Below, piece by piece: positions 45,991 through 55,915 of a DNA stretch of 64,000 bases (position 1 is its first letter; each line of letters begins with the position of its first letter). The stretch covers positions 1,612,001 to 1,676,000 of the forward strand of contig NZ_CP053435.1 of assembly GCF_013127955.1 (NCBI RefSeq). The letters run 5' to 3'. The notes beneath the pieces are model-generated. The model was given only the letters and a program-made list of their open reading frames with translations, was not told the origin of the DNA and did no database searches. The translations under genes and the position numbers were made by a program. The stretch comes from Spirosoma taeanense. GTDB lineage: Bacteria > Bacteroidota > Bacteroidia > Cytophagales > Spirosomataceae.

Positions 45991-48081
45991 ATGTTTGTCT
46001 TTGTTTCATACCGTAATTCTGTGAGACTATTCGTTTTTACGCTTGTTTTCGCCGGTATGGCGGCTGTTCCGGGCTGGGGGCAGGCGGTGGTCACGCTGCG
46101 CGAATGGCCCGCCCGGCTGCAGCTTTATCAACGGAATCCGACCACCAGCCAGTGTAATGTTGCCATTTCCGGTCGCGTTCCGGCGAAGACCGTAACGGCC
46201 ATTTCGCTGGTGGTGTACCGGAATCAGCAGCGTCAGCAGTACGCCCGCACGAGTCCTGATTCCCTGACCGGCTCGTTTGCGTTCAGTCCCCTTATTAAGG
46301 CCGAACTGGCTGAATATAGCTTTCGGTTGTTTGCCCATTCGTCGGCGGGGGATTCGGTACAGGTGGCCGGGCGCGACAGCATCGTTTGTGGCGACGTGTA
46401 CCTGATCATGGGCCAGTCGAACGCCATTGGCCGATTCGATACCAACGCCTACCGGAACGAGTTCTGCCGGACGTTCGGGGTCAATCAGGGCGACAAACCC
46501 TATAATCCCGCCGACACGGCCTGGTGCCTGACTAATACCAGCGAGGGGATCAATAGCCTGTGGGGTGTTGAGTTGCAGCGGCTGATCTGCCAGCAGCAGG
46601 GAATTCCAACGGCGGTTATCAATGGGGCTGCGGGCTCAACGAGCCTGTATAACCACACAACCCGCGACGCTGGGCAGCCCGATAACCTCAATACGCTCTA
46701 CGGTCGGCTGCTCTACCGGGTACGGAGAGCGGGCGTCGCCAATCAGGTGCAGACAATGATCTGGCGGCAGGGCGAAGCCGAGGCCGCCGGTAACCCGGAC
46801 GATTATGCGCGTCTGTATCCGCAGTTGTATAGCTACTGGAAACAGGACTATCCCAACCTGAAGCGGGTCTATCATACGCAGATTAACCTGCTGACCGATG
46901 CATCGGTGCGGGCGGGGGCGCTGCGCGATTATCAACGGCGTTCCAATGAGCTGTTTCCGGATAACGTGTCTATCGCAACGGTGGGCTTGCCTGCCTATCA
47001 GGGCCTTCATTACGGCGAGGCTGGTTACCGGCAGTTTGGGGCCGAGCTCTATCGGCTCGTCGCCCGGGATTTTTACGGTTCTACGGACACCAGCAACATT
47101 CAGTCGCCGAACGTCCGGCGTATTTTTTACAGCACGCCCGATCAGAGCGAGATTACGCTTGAGTTTGAGCCGGGGCAGGTCATGCACTGGCCGATGGACA
47201 CCATCCTGCTAAGTCCCGCTAATGGCGGTCTTTTTACGCAGTCGCTTAACAACTACATCTATACCGATTACCCGAATGGTGAAACTGGCCTGCTGAAATC
47301 CGTAACGGAGCAGGGTAACCGGCTGATTCTTAAACTGAATAAATCGGTCAATGCGCGGCATCTGACATACCTGCCATCGTCGTACCGCGATTCGCCGGTG
47401 GGTTTTTACACCGGACCGGTGATTCAGAATCAGAGGGGAATGCGGGCGCTGACGTTCCATCAGGTCTCCATTGCCGCCCCCCTGCCCGTAGCCGCCGATC
47501 TGCGGGCTATTCCGATTGATACCAGCGCCATTCAACTAGCCTGGAGCGAGACGACTCCTGACGTTGAACAGTGGCTGATTGAGCGGGCCGACTCAAGCGG
47601 GATATTCAAACTGCTGGCTCGTGTACCCGGCTCTGCGAAGCAGTACGAGGACCTTCGGCGTTCGGGACAGAAAGACTCCCTGCAACTTGGAGCTGTGTAC
47701 CGCTACCGGGTTCGGTCGGTAGGTCGGCAGGCCGAAGCCGCTTATTCGCCCGTGGTGTCGGCATCGCTGCAACTGGTGCTGGCCGTGGAGGAACCCCGGC
47801 CGCTGGTGTCGGATACCATCTTCGGCCCTGCTACGCTGGTGTACCCGAATCCCGCCAGCGACCAGGTCTGGGTGCGGCTGCCGCTGGACTGGTATGGCGA
47901 CGCGGTTGCGCTTACCTTAACCAGCGAGGCCGGATTGGTAGTTCTTCACCGGACGGAACGGATCAGCGCGGGCGCAACATCAGTCAGATTTTCGGTGGCT
48001 GACTTGCCCACCGGCGTTTATATACTGACCATGCAGCACCGCTTGGGTGGGGTGCGCTGCCGACTGGTGGTGAGTCGCTGA
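45991..48081 (+). CDS. Sialate O-acetylesterase-like SGNH hydrolase, type IX secreted
   Basis: A 696-residue exported protein (signal [21 protein letters not shown]). The esterase domain has the nucleophile motif IMGQSNAIG (141-147), [10 protein letters not shown] with conserved Gln/Gly, and [15 protein letters not shown] for the catalytic His; it resembles SASA/DUF303 enzymes. A fibronectin-like domain ([22 protein letters not shown]) follows. The end ([16 protein letters not shown] to [12 protein letters not shown]) is a type IX secretion sorting domain, so the protein is exported to the surface or medium. ATG 45991 begins the signal; the in-frame TTG at 45955 adds 12 polar residues. Substrate likely acetylated glycans. 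Confidence 0.87.
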   Translation: MFVFVSYRNSVRLFVFTLVFAGMAAVPGWGQAVVTLREWPARLQLYQRNPTTSQCNVAISGRVPAKTVTAISLVVYRNQQRQQYARTSPDSLTGSFAFSPLIKAELAEYSFRLFAHSSAGDSVQVAGRDSIVCGDVYLIMGQSNAIGRFDTNAYRNEFCRTFGVNQGDKPYNPADTAWCLTNTSEGINSLWGVELQRLICQQQGIPTAVINGAAGSTSLYNHTTRDAGQPDNLNTLYGRLLYRVRRAGVANQVQTMIWRQGEAEAAGNPDDYARLYPQLYSYWKQDYPNLKRVYHTQINLLTDASVRAGALRDYQRRSNELFPDNVSIATVGLPAYQGLHYGEAGYRQFGAELYRLVARDFYGSTDTSNIQSPNVRRIFYSTPDQSEITLEFEPGQVMHWPMDTILLSPANGGLFTQSLNNYIYTDYPNGETGLLKSVTEQGNRLILKLNKSVNARHLTYLPSSYRDSPVGFYTGPVIQNQRGMRALTFHQVSIAAPLPVAADLRAIPIDTSAIQLAWSETTPDVEQWLIERADSSGIFKLLARVPGSAKQYEDLRRSGQKDSLQLGAVYRYRVRSVGRQAEAAYSPVVSASLQLVLAVEEPRPLVSDTIFGPATLVYPNPASDQVWVRLPLDWYGDAVALTLTSEAGLVVLHRTERISAGATSVRFSVADLPTGVYILTMQHRLGGVRCRLVVSR

Positions 48082-48100
48082 TGAGCCGACTACGGCACAG

Positions 48101-48136
48101 TTTAGGCGAGTGAATCGAAAAAATGCCCTAACTTTG
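48101..48136 (+). promoter_or_regulatory. Promoter of guaA
   Basis: TTTA (48101-48104), 24-bp spacer, TAACTTTG (48129-48136). The -7 element is a full TAnnTTTG match and lies 18 nt before ATG 48155, giving a very short leader. Confidence 0.55.
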
Positions 48137-48154
48137 CATTTTAGAGACCAATCC

Positions 48155-49687
48155 ATGGCCACAGAACAAATTCTGATTCTGGATTTCGGTTCACAGTACA
48201 CCCAGCTCATTGCCCGTCGGGTGCGCGAACTGAACGTCTATTGCGAAATCCATCCTTACAATCACCTGCCTCCTATCTCTGCCGACGTTAAAGGCATTAT
48301 CCTGTCCGGCAGTCCGTCGTCGGTTCGCGACGCCGATGCGCCGGAAGTGCATCTGGCCGCGTTCCGGCATAAAATGCCCGTTCTGGGCGTGTGTTACGGC
48401 GCACAGCTGCTGGCGCATACCAGCGGGGGCGAAGTGCAGGCATCGGCTATCCGGGAGTATGGCCGGGCTAAACTAGGTACTGTTGAGACAGAGAGTCCGC
48501 TGATGCACGGCATTGACCCGCATTCGCAGGTCTGGATGTCGCACGCCGACACCATCACGAGCGTTCCGGAAAATTTCAAGGTCATTGCATCGACCGATAC
48601 GGTGAAAGTAGCCGCTTTTCAGGTGGATGGCGAGCCGACCTATGGCATTCAGTTCCACCCCGAAGTAACGCACTCGATTCAGGGCAAAACCCTTCTGAAA
48701 AACTTCGTAGTCGACATCTGCGGCTGTTCGCAGGACTGGACCGCCGAGTCGTTCGTGGAAACGACCGTGGCGCAGCTGAAGCAGAAACTCGGCGATGATA
48801 AGGTGGTCCTGGGGCTATCGGGCGGGGTCGATTCATCGGTGGCGGCCATGCTTATTCACCAGGCCATCGGCAAAAATCTGTACTGCATTTTCGTGGACAA
48901 CGGCGTGCTGCGGAAAAACGAGTTTGAGGACGTCCTCGAATCGTACCGGACGCTGGGTCTGAACGTAAAAGGCGTTGACGCAAAAGATCGGTTTTATACG
49001 GCACTCACCGGTCTGTCGGACCCGGAGGCCAAGCGTAAAGCCATAGGTAAAACCTTTATCGACGTTTTCGACCACGAGGCTCATTTGATTGAGGGCGTAT
49101 CGTGGCTGGGGCAGGGAACCATCTACCCCGACGTGATTGAATCGGTTTCGGTAAAAGGACCATCGGCAACGATTAAATCGCACCATAACGTGGGTGGCCT
49201 GCCCGACTTCATGAAGCTGAAGGTGGTGGAGCCGCTCAATACGCTCTTCAAAGACGAGGTGCGGGCCGTTGGCCGGACGCTCGGTTTGCCCGAAGCGATT
49301 CTGGGTCGGCATCCATTCCCCGGCCCCGGTCTGGCGATCCGGATTCTGGGCGACATTACGCCTGAGAAAGTTCAGATTCTGCAGCAGGTCGACGCCCTGT
49401 TTATTGAAGGGCTGAAGCGCGAGGGCCTGTACGATAAAGTCTGGCAGGCGGGCGCCATGCTGCTGCCGGTGCAGTCGGTAGGCGTCATGGGCGACGAGCG
49501 GACCTATGAGCGCGTTGTGGCGCTGCGGGCTGTAACGAGCGTTGACGGCATGACGGCCGACTGGGCGCATCTGCCCTACGAATTCCTCGCCAATATCTCG
49601 AACGAAATCATCAACCGGGTCAAGGGCGTCAACCGCGTTGTATACGATATTTCCTCTAAGCCACCTGCTACCATTGAGTGGGAATAA
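48155..49687 (+). CDS. guaA: GMP synthase (glutamine-hydrolysing)
   Basis: A 510-residue enzyme converting XMP to GMP with glutamine and ATP. The N-terminal class I amidotransferase starts [20 protein letters not shown], has nucleophile Cys80 in [11 protein letters not shown] and catalytic His/Glu in FHPEVTHS. The ATP pyrophosphatase domain has the PP-loop [13 protein letters not shown] (from about 221). The C-terminal dimerisation domain ends [12 protein letters not shown], as in all GuaA. Reading upstream to 48110 would cross the promoter, so ATG 48155 is the start. Confidence 0.97.
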   Translation: MATEQILILDFGSQYTQLIARRVRELNVYCEIHPYNHLPPISADVKGIILSGSPSSVRDADAPEVHLAAFRHKMPVLGVCYGAQLLAHTSGGEVQASAIREYGRAKLGTVETESPLMHGIDPHSQVWMSHADTITSVPENFKVIASTDTVKVAAFQVDGEPTYGIQFHPEVTHSIQGKTLLKNFVVDICGCSQDWTAESFVETTVAQLKQKLGDDKVVLGLSGGVDSSVAAMLIHQAIGKNLYCIFVDNGVLRKNEFEDVLESYRTLGLNVKGVDAKDRFYTALTGLSDPEAKRKAIGKTFIDVFDHEAHLIEGVSWLGQGTIYPDVIESVSVKGPSATIKSHHNVGGLPDFMKLKVVEPLNTLFKDEVRAVGRTLGLPEAILGRHPFPGPGLAIRILGDITPEKVQILQQVDALFIEGLKREGLYDKVWQAGAMLLPVQSVGVMGDERTYERVVALRAVTSVDGMTADWAHLPYEFLANISNEIINRVKGVNRVVYDISSKPPATIEWE

Positions 49688-49712
49688 GGCTGGTTAATGG
49701 CAAACTTTTGTT

Positions 49713-49750
49713 CAAACTGCCCGACATCCTACGTCGGGCAGTTTGTTTTT
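49713..49750. terminator. Intrinsic terminator between guaA and the subtilase gene
   Basis: A perfect 13-bp stem (49713-49725 with 49733-49745), 7-nt loop, T-run on the + strand. It probably serves both convergent genes. Confidence 0.85.
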
Positions 49751-49761
49751 AACGCTCCGGG

Positions 49762-52098
49762 TTACAGCCTTCGGGCGCCGGTTTGCCACGTAAGTCCGCC
49801 CACCTGCTGCTTCCGGTAATATTGACTAAGCATAAGCTGGAACGGCCGCTTGCGCAGCTCTTTTGGAATGTGCAGCAATAACTGACATTTGCCCCGGTAC
49901 TTGGCCGGCAGTTTCATGCCTTTCAGCAGGGTTTGCTGGAAGGGGTTCAGTTGAGCCCGGGCTTCCTGACGATTAATAAGCTCTGCTTTCGGCAAAAACT
50001 GACGGGCCTGCCGGAACAGATCAATCGGCATCTGGAACAGCAGCCGCGCCCCTTCGGGCAGTTTTCCTTCAATGGTAATATCGAACGCCCGGGCTTTGTC
50101 GGGCGCGCCCACCAGCAAGAACGGTAGGGCGACAAAATCCGGTAGCGGTGCATCGGGGCCGGGCTCAGCGCTGACGACGTTGAAGTTTCGCCAGGTTACG
50201 TTATTGTTATTGCGGATAAACAGCTGGAAATTGTTCCAGTTTAGGAAATCAACTGGGGTAGGAGCCGGGTCAAGAGCGTTTCCAATAAGGCCAACATAAC
50301 AGTAATGCCCAACCGGCGGTATGCTGGCGGCAGGCCAGGTGATGGCATCCGATACAGTCAGCTGGCTGCCATTGGGTACGGTTGGCAGGTTGACCGATCC
50401 GGCCAGCGTCCACAAATCAGGGGTGACGAGCGAAGCCGGTGGCGACCAGTACACAGTTGCCTGTACGTTCGTTGCAGCCGAACCGCCCCGGTTGCGCATG
50501 CGAACGTAAATAAAATGATCGGTAGACGCCACCACACGGCTGCCGAGGGTGTTGCTGTTTTCGGTGCCGCTGCCTTCGCCAAAAGCCGCCTGTGGATTTG
50601 CCTCGGCAGCTGGCCGAACGATAATGTCGGGGCTGGCCGAGATCGCTCCTGAATGGGAATTGCCCGTATCACCCACAAAATCACGCACATATACGTCTGG
50701 TGCAACGTTCATCAGCAGATTGCCAATAATCTGGCGCAGATTAGGCATTACGCTAATCTGCGACGTTTCGGTAGCGGCAGGAGCCGTGCCGGTGGCCGGA
50801 TTACGTAAAATGGTCCGCATCTGACGAGGCCCAAACCGGAAACCCAGGTTAGCTTCAGCAATGCCGTTGATAGACAGGGCCGCGCCGGTGATCATGGGCG
50901 ATGCCCCCGACGTACCGCCAAAACTCGTGCTGTAGAGGTTGGTTGCCCCGCTGCTGTCTGAGTTAAGGGTATTGATGTTTTGGCCCCAGGCGTAGTTGTC
51001 AATTCGCTGACCGTGGGGAGCCCAGGGCATGCGGGTGTGCGGAGCCGCCGAGGTCGCGGCACTGACAATGATGGCGCCCGAATCCCGGAAGCCTGCTCCG
51101 CCAGGATTCAGAATCGCGTCGCCACCCGGCGAAACATAGGTGTCCAGCGCAAACGGGGGCGTAGAACCGTTGTTAGTACCGTTTCCGCCTGCTTCTACGA
51201 CGATAATGCCCAGCGCCGTTGCCAGCCGGATGGCCTCGTAGGCCGCATCCAGCACCTCAATCGGCCCCAGCATCATCGGGATACCGGGTACCCAGTTCTG
51301 GGCTTCGAGCAGGATAACATCGCCAAACGATAAGTTGGCTACGGCAACGAGAATGGCATCCTGCTGAGTACTGCCCGAAAAGGAGGAGCCGCGTACGCTG
51401 GCAATGTGGGGCGTAATTCCGACGCAGCCGATGGCGTTATCAACGGCGCAGATTTCGCCCAGTACCGACGTGCCGTGCCCGCGGTCGGCGTCCAGAATGG
51501 ATCCGTTCAGGTTGGTAAGGCTCGCATGCGCCACCAGGTCTTCGTGATTAAAAGTCCAGCCGCGTTCGATGTCAATCAGGCGCTGGCCCTGTCCGTCACC
51601 ACCCACGAAATTCCAGGCGTAACGGGCATCAATGCCACCCGGGGCCGCATCAAGGTAAGTCTGATTAACCGCCCGCACATCGTCGGCTGCGTTGACGAAT
51701 GGCGACGGGGCAGGTACGTAAACGGTGGCATGCTCTACCTCTTTCCAGCGCTGCATCTCTTTGGCGATGGCGGGTAACTGAGCCGGATCGTCGTATTCAA
51801 CCTTGAAATAGCTGAACAGCGGCCCCGGCCGGTAGGTCTCGTCGACCTCCTGCGCGCGCTTCACAAGGTCGCCTAGTTTATCAGGGGGCAGAGCCTGATA
51901 TAGGCGGGTCATGCGAAGACCCGGAAACCTGGTGGTCAGGCGTTTCAGGGGAGCAAACTGCCGTTCGGTAAGCTGTTTGACACCGTCATCGTCGTAGGTC
52001 AGCTTTACGTCGGGCGCGAACCGAACCGCTACGTAAGGCGGCTCCGCGGCCAGAATTTCGGGGTGATTCCGGCGCATATACTCCAATTCTTTTTCCAT
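49762..52098 (-). CDS. Subtilisin-like serine peptidase (S8) without signal peptide
   Basis: A 778-residue protein. The catalytic triad is visible: Asp176 in LIDIERGW, His208 in DRGHGTSVLGEI, Ser397 in GGTSGASPM, with oxyanion Asn306 in EAGGNGTNN. Residues 1-150 may be an inhibitory prodomain. The 340 residues after the catalytic domain hold a CARDB-like beta domain (VRMRNRGGSAATNVQATVYWSPP) and a helical, basic C-terminal region (RQARQFLPKAEL to PKELRKRPFQLML). The N terminus MEKELEYMRRNHPEILAAEP is hydrophilic, so it is not exported by Sec. No type IX tail. Likely co-transcribed with the upstream FAD oxidase gene (32 bp) and lipoprotein gene. Confidence 0.85.
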   Translation of the reverse strand: MEKELEYMRRNHPEILAAEPPYVAVRFAPDVKLTYDDDGVKQLTERQFAPLKRLTTRFPGLRMTRLYQALPPDKLGDLVKRAQEVDETYRPGPLFSYFKVEYDDPAQLPAIAKEMQRWKEVEHATVYVPAPSPFVNAADDVRAVNQTYLDAAPGGIDARYAWNFVGGDGQGQRLIDIERGWTFNHEDLVAHASLTNLNGSILDADRGHGTSVLGEICAVDNAIGCVGITPHIASVRGSSFSGSTQQDAILVAVANLSFGDVILLEAQNWVPGIPMMLGPIEVLDAAYEAIRLATALGIIVVEAGGNGTNNGSTPPFALDTYVSPGGDAILNPGGAGFRDSGAIIVSAATSAAPHTRMPWAPHGQRIDNYAWGQNINTLNSDSSGATNLYSTSFGGTSGASPMITGAALSINGIAEANLGFRFGPRQMRTILRNPATGTAPAATETSQISVMPNLRQIIGNLLMNVAPDVYVRDFVGDTGNSHSGAISASPDIIVRPAAEANPQAAFGEGSGTENSNTLGSRVVASTDHFIYVRMRNRGGSAATNVQATVYWSPPASLVTPDLWTLAGSVNLPTVPNGSQLTVSDAITWPAASIPPVGHYCYVGLIGNALDPAPTPVDFLNWNNFQLFIRNNNNVTWRNFNVVSAEPGPDAPLPDFVALPFLLVGAPDKARAFDITIEGKLPEGARLLFQMPIDLFRQARQFLPKAELINRQEARAQLNPFQQTLLKGMKLPAKYRGKCQLLLHIPKELRKRPFQLMLSQYYRKQQVGGLTWQTGARRL

Positions 52099-52130
52099 TG
52101 GATAAGAGGTTTAGAAACAAAAATTGATCA

Positions 52131-53744
52131 TTAGACAATCGGACTGTCGAGCACTAACTCCCGGTTCAGGCCGCATTTCTCCATGAACTCGTTGGTAAAT
52201 ACCGCCCGGGTGGGCGCGTCCAGTAGCTGCTGACGCGCCATGAGCCAGGCATCTATGTTCGGCTCGCCATACATGCGCCGGACGCGCTGTTCGCTAAGGC
52301 CAAAGTTGATCTTGCCCCAGTGCATCGTAAAGGGAATGTCCAGCGCGTCGAGCCGATTCCAGGTGCGTTCGAGAAACTCGTTGGTCAGTTTTGAATCGAT
52401 GCCGTCGAGTTCCAGAACGCACGTAATTGGAAACCGGGTGAACCCCAGCGTAGCGGCCGTTTGCTTCACCCAGCGCAGACCCAGCACGCCTGGATACGCC
52501 GATTGGGCGTTGAGAGCCGCGATTTCTTCCAGCACCCGGGGGCTATCGGTCGCGTTGATGCCAATCGCTGCGCTGGATGCTTTACCGCGAATGTTGGTGT
52601 TACCAAAGAAATCGCTCATGGTGCCGATCCAGCCGTCAGTATCTTCCAGCGCCTGCGGGTACAGTAGATTGACCAGGGCCGGTACCGATTTTTTGGGCTT
52701 TAATCTGTCTAGAAGCGTCTGAATCAGCCCCATCGTATCGTCGCCATACGTAAAGCCGGGTTTGAGCGGGGGCGGCAGGGCACCGGAGGGCTTCGCGCGG
52801 TACCGGTATAAAATGCGTGCAAATGGTCCCCGTTCCGGATTGGCTCCGGTCAGATCGAGCTGGTGCGGATTAACGATCAGCTGAAAATGATACGGTTCGG
52901 CGTCCGGCGTGGCCAGGGGCAGACCAAGTGCCTGAGCGATGCCCGAAAAGTCGCAGTGGGTCATGGCTTTTTTCAGCTCGGTCGTGTACGGCACACTCTT
53001 CGCACTGTAGGACTTGAGCCAGAATAGGTCCGAGATTTCGAGCATAATCCCGTGAATGAATCCGAACGAGCCAAAACTCACGACGGCCGCGTTGAAGAGG
53101 GCGTCGTCGCGCAGCACCTCCGTTACGCCCAGTACATCGGTAAATTGCCGGGAAGCTACCGGATAGGATGCGCGCTCCAGCCAGACATGCTTCTGGGGAC
53201 CACAAACAATATGCAGACCAACAATGGTATCGTGGACAGAGCCGAGATCGAATGCCGCGCCATGCGTACCGGTGGAGGTAGCCCCGGCGATGGTTTGCCC
53301 GTTACTGGCTCCCGATGCCCGGATGGATTTATTCCGTCCTTCGAGCAGTTGCTCCAGAATGTGAATCGTTGTGCCGCATTCAGCAAAAAACAGGTTCTCC
53401 GGCGACTTCCCTGCTGCGAGGTATTCGGGCGCAACCGACCCCTGGCGGATGGCGAACGTCTGCATCAGCGCGTCGGTATCGACCATCCCCCCGTTCGTAA
53501 CGCCAACTCTGGTGAACGACCAGTTCTTGCCGATGGCCCGCAGGCGGATGTTCTGATCAATGGCGTGCTGGATGAGCCACTGAAAATTGGCGGTCGTCTG
53601 CCGATACTCCGATTTGCTGTCGGGTAGCCCGCTCGGAATGGTGAGCTTGAACGAATTGCCGGGCAGAAGCGGCTGCGTGAAGTTTTCGTGGCGGTTGGTT
53701 AGTTCCGAGATCGGTAACCGCTGGAGTCCGTTAGGAAGGCTCAT
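52131..53744 (-). CDS. FAD-linked oxidase (PCMH-type, aldonolactone-oxidase-like)
   Basis: A 537-residue protein. The FAD-binding PCMH domain includes NIRLRAIGKNWSFTRVGV, MVDTDALM, NLFFAECGTTIHILEQLLE and IRASGASNGQTIAGATSTGTHGAAF, typical of D-arabinono/L-gulono-lactone oxidase relatives. The C-terminal half ends in MHWGKINFGLSEQRVRRMYG. The Trp-Gly-Lys region corresponds to the HWxK motif of aldonolactone oxidases. ATG 53744 (MSLPNGLQ) is chosen over an extension to 53807 that overlaps the lipoprotein gene. No signal peptide. Substrate unknown; the link to the neighbouring subtilase is unexplained. Confidence 0.8.
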   Translation of the reverse strand: MSLPNGLQRLPISELTNRHENFTQPLLPGNSFKLTIPSGLPDSKSEYRQTTANFQWLIQHAIDQNIRLRAIGKNWSFTRVGVTNGGMVDTDALMQTFAIRQGSVAPEYLAAGKSPENLFFAECGTTIHILEQLLEGRNKSIRASGASNGQTIAGATSTGTHGAAFDLGSVHDTIVGLHIVCGPQKHVWLERASYPVASRQFTDVLGVTEVLRDDALFNAAVVSFGSFGFIHGIMLEISDLFWLKSYSAKSVPYTTELKKAMTHCDFSGIAQALGLPLATPDAEPYHFQLIVNPHQLDLTGANPERGPFARILYRYRAKPSGALPPPLKPGFTYGDDTMGLIQTLLDRLKPKKSVPALVNLLYPQALEDTDGWIGTMSDFFGNTNIRGKASSAAIGINATDSPRVLEEIAALNAQSAYPGVLGLRWVKQTAATLGFTRFPITCVLELDGIDSKLTNEFLERTWNRLDALDIPFTMHWGKINFGLSEQRVRRMYGEPNIDAWLMARQQLLDAPTRAVFTNEFMEKCGLNRELVLDSPIV

Positions 53745-53772
53745 GGTCGCAGGGCGTTGGGCGTGGAAACAA

Positions 53773-54153
53773 TCAGATGGAATCGGTTGGGGGGACGTAC
53801 GGCGCACAGCACCAGCGAACGTGCCGCCGGTTTACCATGCCGAGCGTAACCGTCGCCAGCAGATAATGGCCGAAGGTTGACTTTACCGTCACGCCGTTCA
53901 GGTGGTTGAAGCGACGACCGGGATTACAGAGCGAATCGCAGTGGGGCTGAATGTCGGTTGGCTGCTTCAGACCCCAGAAGTAGGCCGTTACGGTCGTCTG
54001 CGAGTAAGAGACGTTGGCAGGTGTGCAGCAGTCGGGTTCGGTCATGATCCGCGTGGTTATGCAACCGGGCAGAGCCAGACTTGTCAGCAGCATTAGCCCA
54101 ATTTGTCGACACCGGGCACGAGTGGATAGGAGGGAGTAGCAGTCTGTAATCAT
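53773..54153 (-). CDS. Bor/Iss-like small lipoprotein
   Basis: A 126-residue protein with a lipobox LALPGC at about residue 31 after a basic, hydrophobic start. The mature part TTVTAYFWGLKQPTDI, then Cys residues, GVTVKSTFGHYLLATVTLGMVNRRHVRWCC, resembles the Bor (lambda)/Iss serum-resistance family, which has a similar FW-GL...TLGI pattern and Cys pair. The match is from memory of the pattern and moderate. It begins the three-gene - strand run, 28 bp upstream of the FAD oxidase. Confidence 0.55.
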   Translation of the reverse strand: MITDCYSLLSTRARCRQIGLMLLTSLALPGCITTRIMTEPDCCTPANVSYSQTTVTAYFWGLKQPTDIQPHCDSLCNPGRRFNHLNGVTVKSTFGHYLLATVTLGMVNRRHVRWCCAPYVPPTDSI

Positions 54154-54320
54154 GGGCTTGAGAACCTTATGCCTTATCAGTCGGGAAAGAAAGGTCCGGC
54201 GCCAACACGCTGGCTAACTCATTGAGGAATCGGTAGGTAGGTTTAGGTAACGGTGGGCTGGGAGAGGTAGCGGGGTTGTCTGGCAACCAGACGCTTGAAT
54301 GCTGGCCAGCCGCAAATGGT

Positions 54321-54375
54321 GTAACAACAGAACGGGGAGCAGGACGATATGTCCTGCTCCCCGTTCTGTTGTTAC
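54321..54375. repeat. 25-bp perfect inverted repeat downstream of glmM
   Basis: Arms 54321-54345 and 54351-54375 are perfectly complementary around a 5-nt loop. It lies 11 bp after the glmM stop and probably ends that transcript, but no T-run follows on either strand. The rest of the gap 54154-54320 shows nothing. Confidence 0.75.
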
Positions 54376-54385
54376 TGAGATTACG

Positions 54386-55783
54386 TTAGCGCTTCTCGGC
54401 AATTACTTCCCGAATGTCGCTGATGATCTTCCCGGCGAGGTGGTCGGCAGTAGCCAGCGTGTCCGATTCGGAATAGATGCGGATAATCGGCTCAGTGTTC
54501 GATTTACGCAGGTGAACCCACTCCTTGTCGAACTCAATCTTCACGCCGTCGACGGTGCTGATGGGGTTGCGGGCATACTTGGTTTGAATTCGCTGCAGCA
54601 CGGCGTCTACGTCGATGTCGGGCGTGAGTTCAATCTTGTTTTTGGAGATGTAGTAGTTCGGATACGTCCGGCGCAGCATGGAGGCCGACTTGCCCGACCT
54701 GGCCAGGTGGCTCAGAAAGAGGGCGATACCTACCAGCGCGTCGCGGCCGTGGTGCAGGTCGGGGTAGATAATCCCGCCGTTGCCTTCTCCGCCGATAACC
54801 GCGTTCTGCTCTTTCATCATTTCCACGACGTTGACCTCACCCACGGCCGATGCGTAATGCTTACCGCCGTGCTTCTGCGTTACGTCGCGCAGGGCTACCG
54901 TACTCGACAGGTTCGAAACCGTGTTCCCGACATTTCCATTTTTCAGAACGTAATCCGCAACGGCCACCAGCGTGTATTCTTCACCGAACGGGGAGCCATC
55001 CTCACAGATGAGCGCCAGACGGTCTACGTCGGGGTCCACCACAATTCCCAGATCGGCATTACCTTTTTCCATCTCCTTGATGATGTCGCGGAGGTTTTCG
55101 GGCAAGGGCTCCGGGTTGTGGGCAAAATTGCCCGTTGGTTCGCAGTGCAGTTTCGAGATCTGTTCTATACCCAGGGCTTCCAGCAGCATGGGCACCGCCA
55201 GACCACCCGTGGAGTTGACAGCGTCCACCACAATCCGGAAGTTGCGCTTCGCGATGGCTTCGCGGTCAACCAGCGGCAGGGCCAGAATCTGGTCGATGTG
55301 TTTCTGCAGCCAGGTTGTATCGGTGCGGTACTGGCCAAGTTTTCGAACTTCGGCAAACTCAAACGATTCGGTATGGGCAATAGCCAGCACATCGGCACCG
55401 TCCTGGGCGGAAATAAACTCGCCGGTTTCGTTCAGCAGTTTCAGGGCGTTCCATTGAATGGGGTTGTGGCTGGCCGTGAGGATAATCCCGCCCGCAGCGT
55501 TTTCGCCCGCTACCGCCAGTTCAACGGTTGGGGTTGTTGAAAGGCCCAGATCAATGACGTTCAGGCCAAGTCCCTGCAGCGTAGCCGCTACCAGTTTGGA
55601 AACCATTTCGCCCGATAGCCGACCATCGCGCCCAATGACAACGGTTTGTTGGTCAGGGTTTCGCTGCCGGAGCCACTGGCCAAATGCGGCCGTAAACTTT
55701 ACCACATCCAGGGGTGTCAGTCCGTCTCCGCTGCGCCCGCCAATCGTTCCCCGAATTCCAGAAATAGACTTGATTAATGCCAC
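54386..55783 (-). CDS. glmM: Phosphoglucosamine mutase (GlmM), Bacteroidota type
   Basis: A 465-residue enzyme converting glucosamine-6-phosphate to glucosamine-1-phosphate for peptidoglycan synthesis. The GTG at 55783 gives MALIKSISGIRGTIGG, the usual start in this phylum; the upstream reading frame crosses the promoter. The catalytic phosphoserine is Ser105 in ILTASHNP. The metal loop is VVDPDVDRLA, the sugar-binding loop GGEGNGG, and the phosphate-binding loop RKSNTEPIIRIY. Closely related phosphomannomutases cannot be fully excluded. Confidence 0.9.
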   Translation of the reverse strand: MALIKSISGIRGTIGGRSGDGLTPLDVVKFTAAFGQWLRQRNPDQQTVVIGRDGRLSGEMVSKLVAATLQGLGLNVIDLGLSTTPTVELAVAGENAAGGIILTASHNPIQWNALKLLNETGEFISAQDGADVLAIAHTESFEFAEVRKLGQYRTDTTWLQKHIDQILALPLVDREAIAKRNFRIVVDAVNSTGGLAVPMLLEALGIEQISKLHCEPTGNFAHNPEPLPENLRDIIKEMEKGNADLGIVVDPDVDRLALICEDGSPFGEEYTLVAVADYVLKNGNVGNTVSNLSSTVALRDVTQKHGGKHYASAVGEVNVVEMMKEQNAVIGGEGNGGIIYPDLHHGRDALVGIALFLSHLARSGKSASMLRRTYPNYYISKNKIELTPDIDVDAVLQRIQTKYARNPISTVDGVKIEFDKEWVHLRKSNTEPIIRIYSESDTLATADHLAGKIISDIREVIAEKR

Positions 55784-55817
55784 GTGATGGGTCAGGTAAA
55801 AGAATTTGATAAGTCTA

Positions 55818-55847
55818 CAAAGATACGGGGCAGGCAGCACGGGGCAA
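55818..55847 (-). promoter_or_regulatory. Promoter of glmM
   Basis: On the - strand: TTG (55845-55847), 19-bp spacer, TATCTTTG (55818-55825). Both elements fit the Bacteroidota consensus. Transcription would begin near 55812, upstream of the GTG start. Confidence 0.6.
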
Positions 55848-55915
55848 GCCGGTGAGCCGCTTAGCCCGGAAAAACTTTGTGTTCGTGTGCGCTTTGCCCG
55901 CGTTATATATATTCC

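Noticed and set aside
54299..55540. 413-codon + strand frame opposite glmM
   Set aside because: Fully antisense to the unmistakable GlmM coding sequence; no recognisable fold and no promoter or start context.
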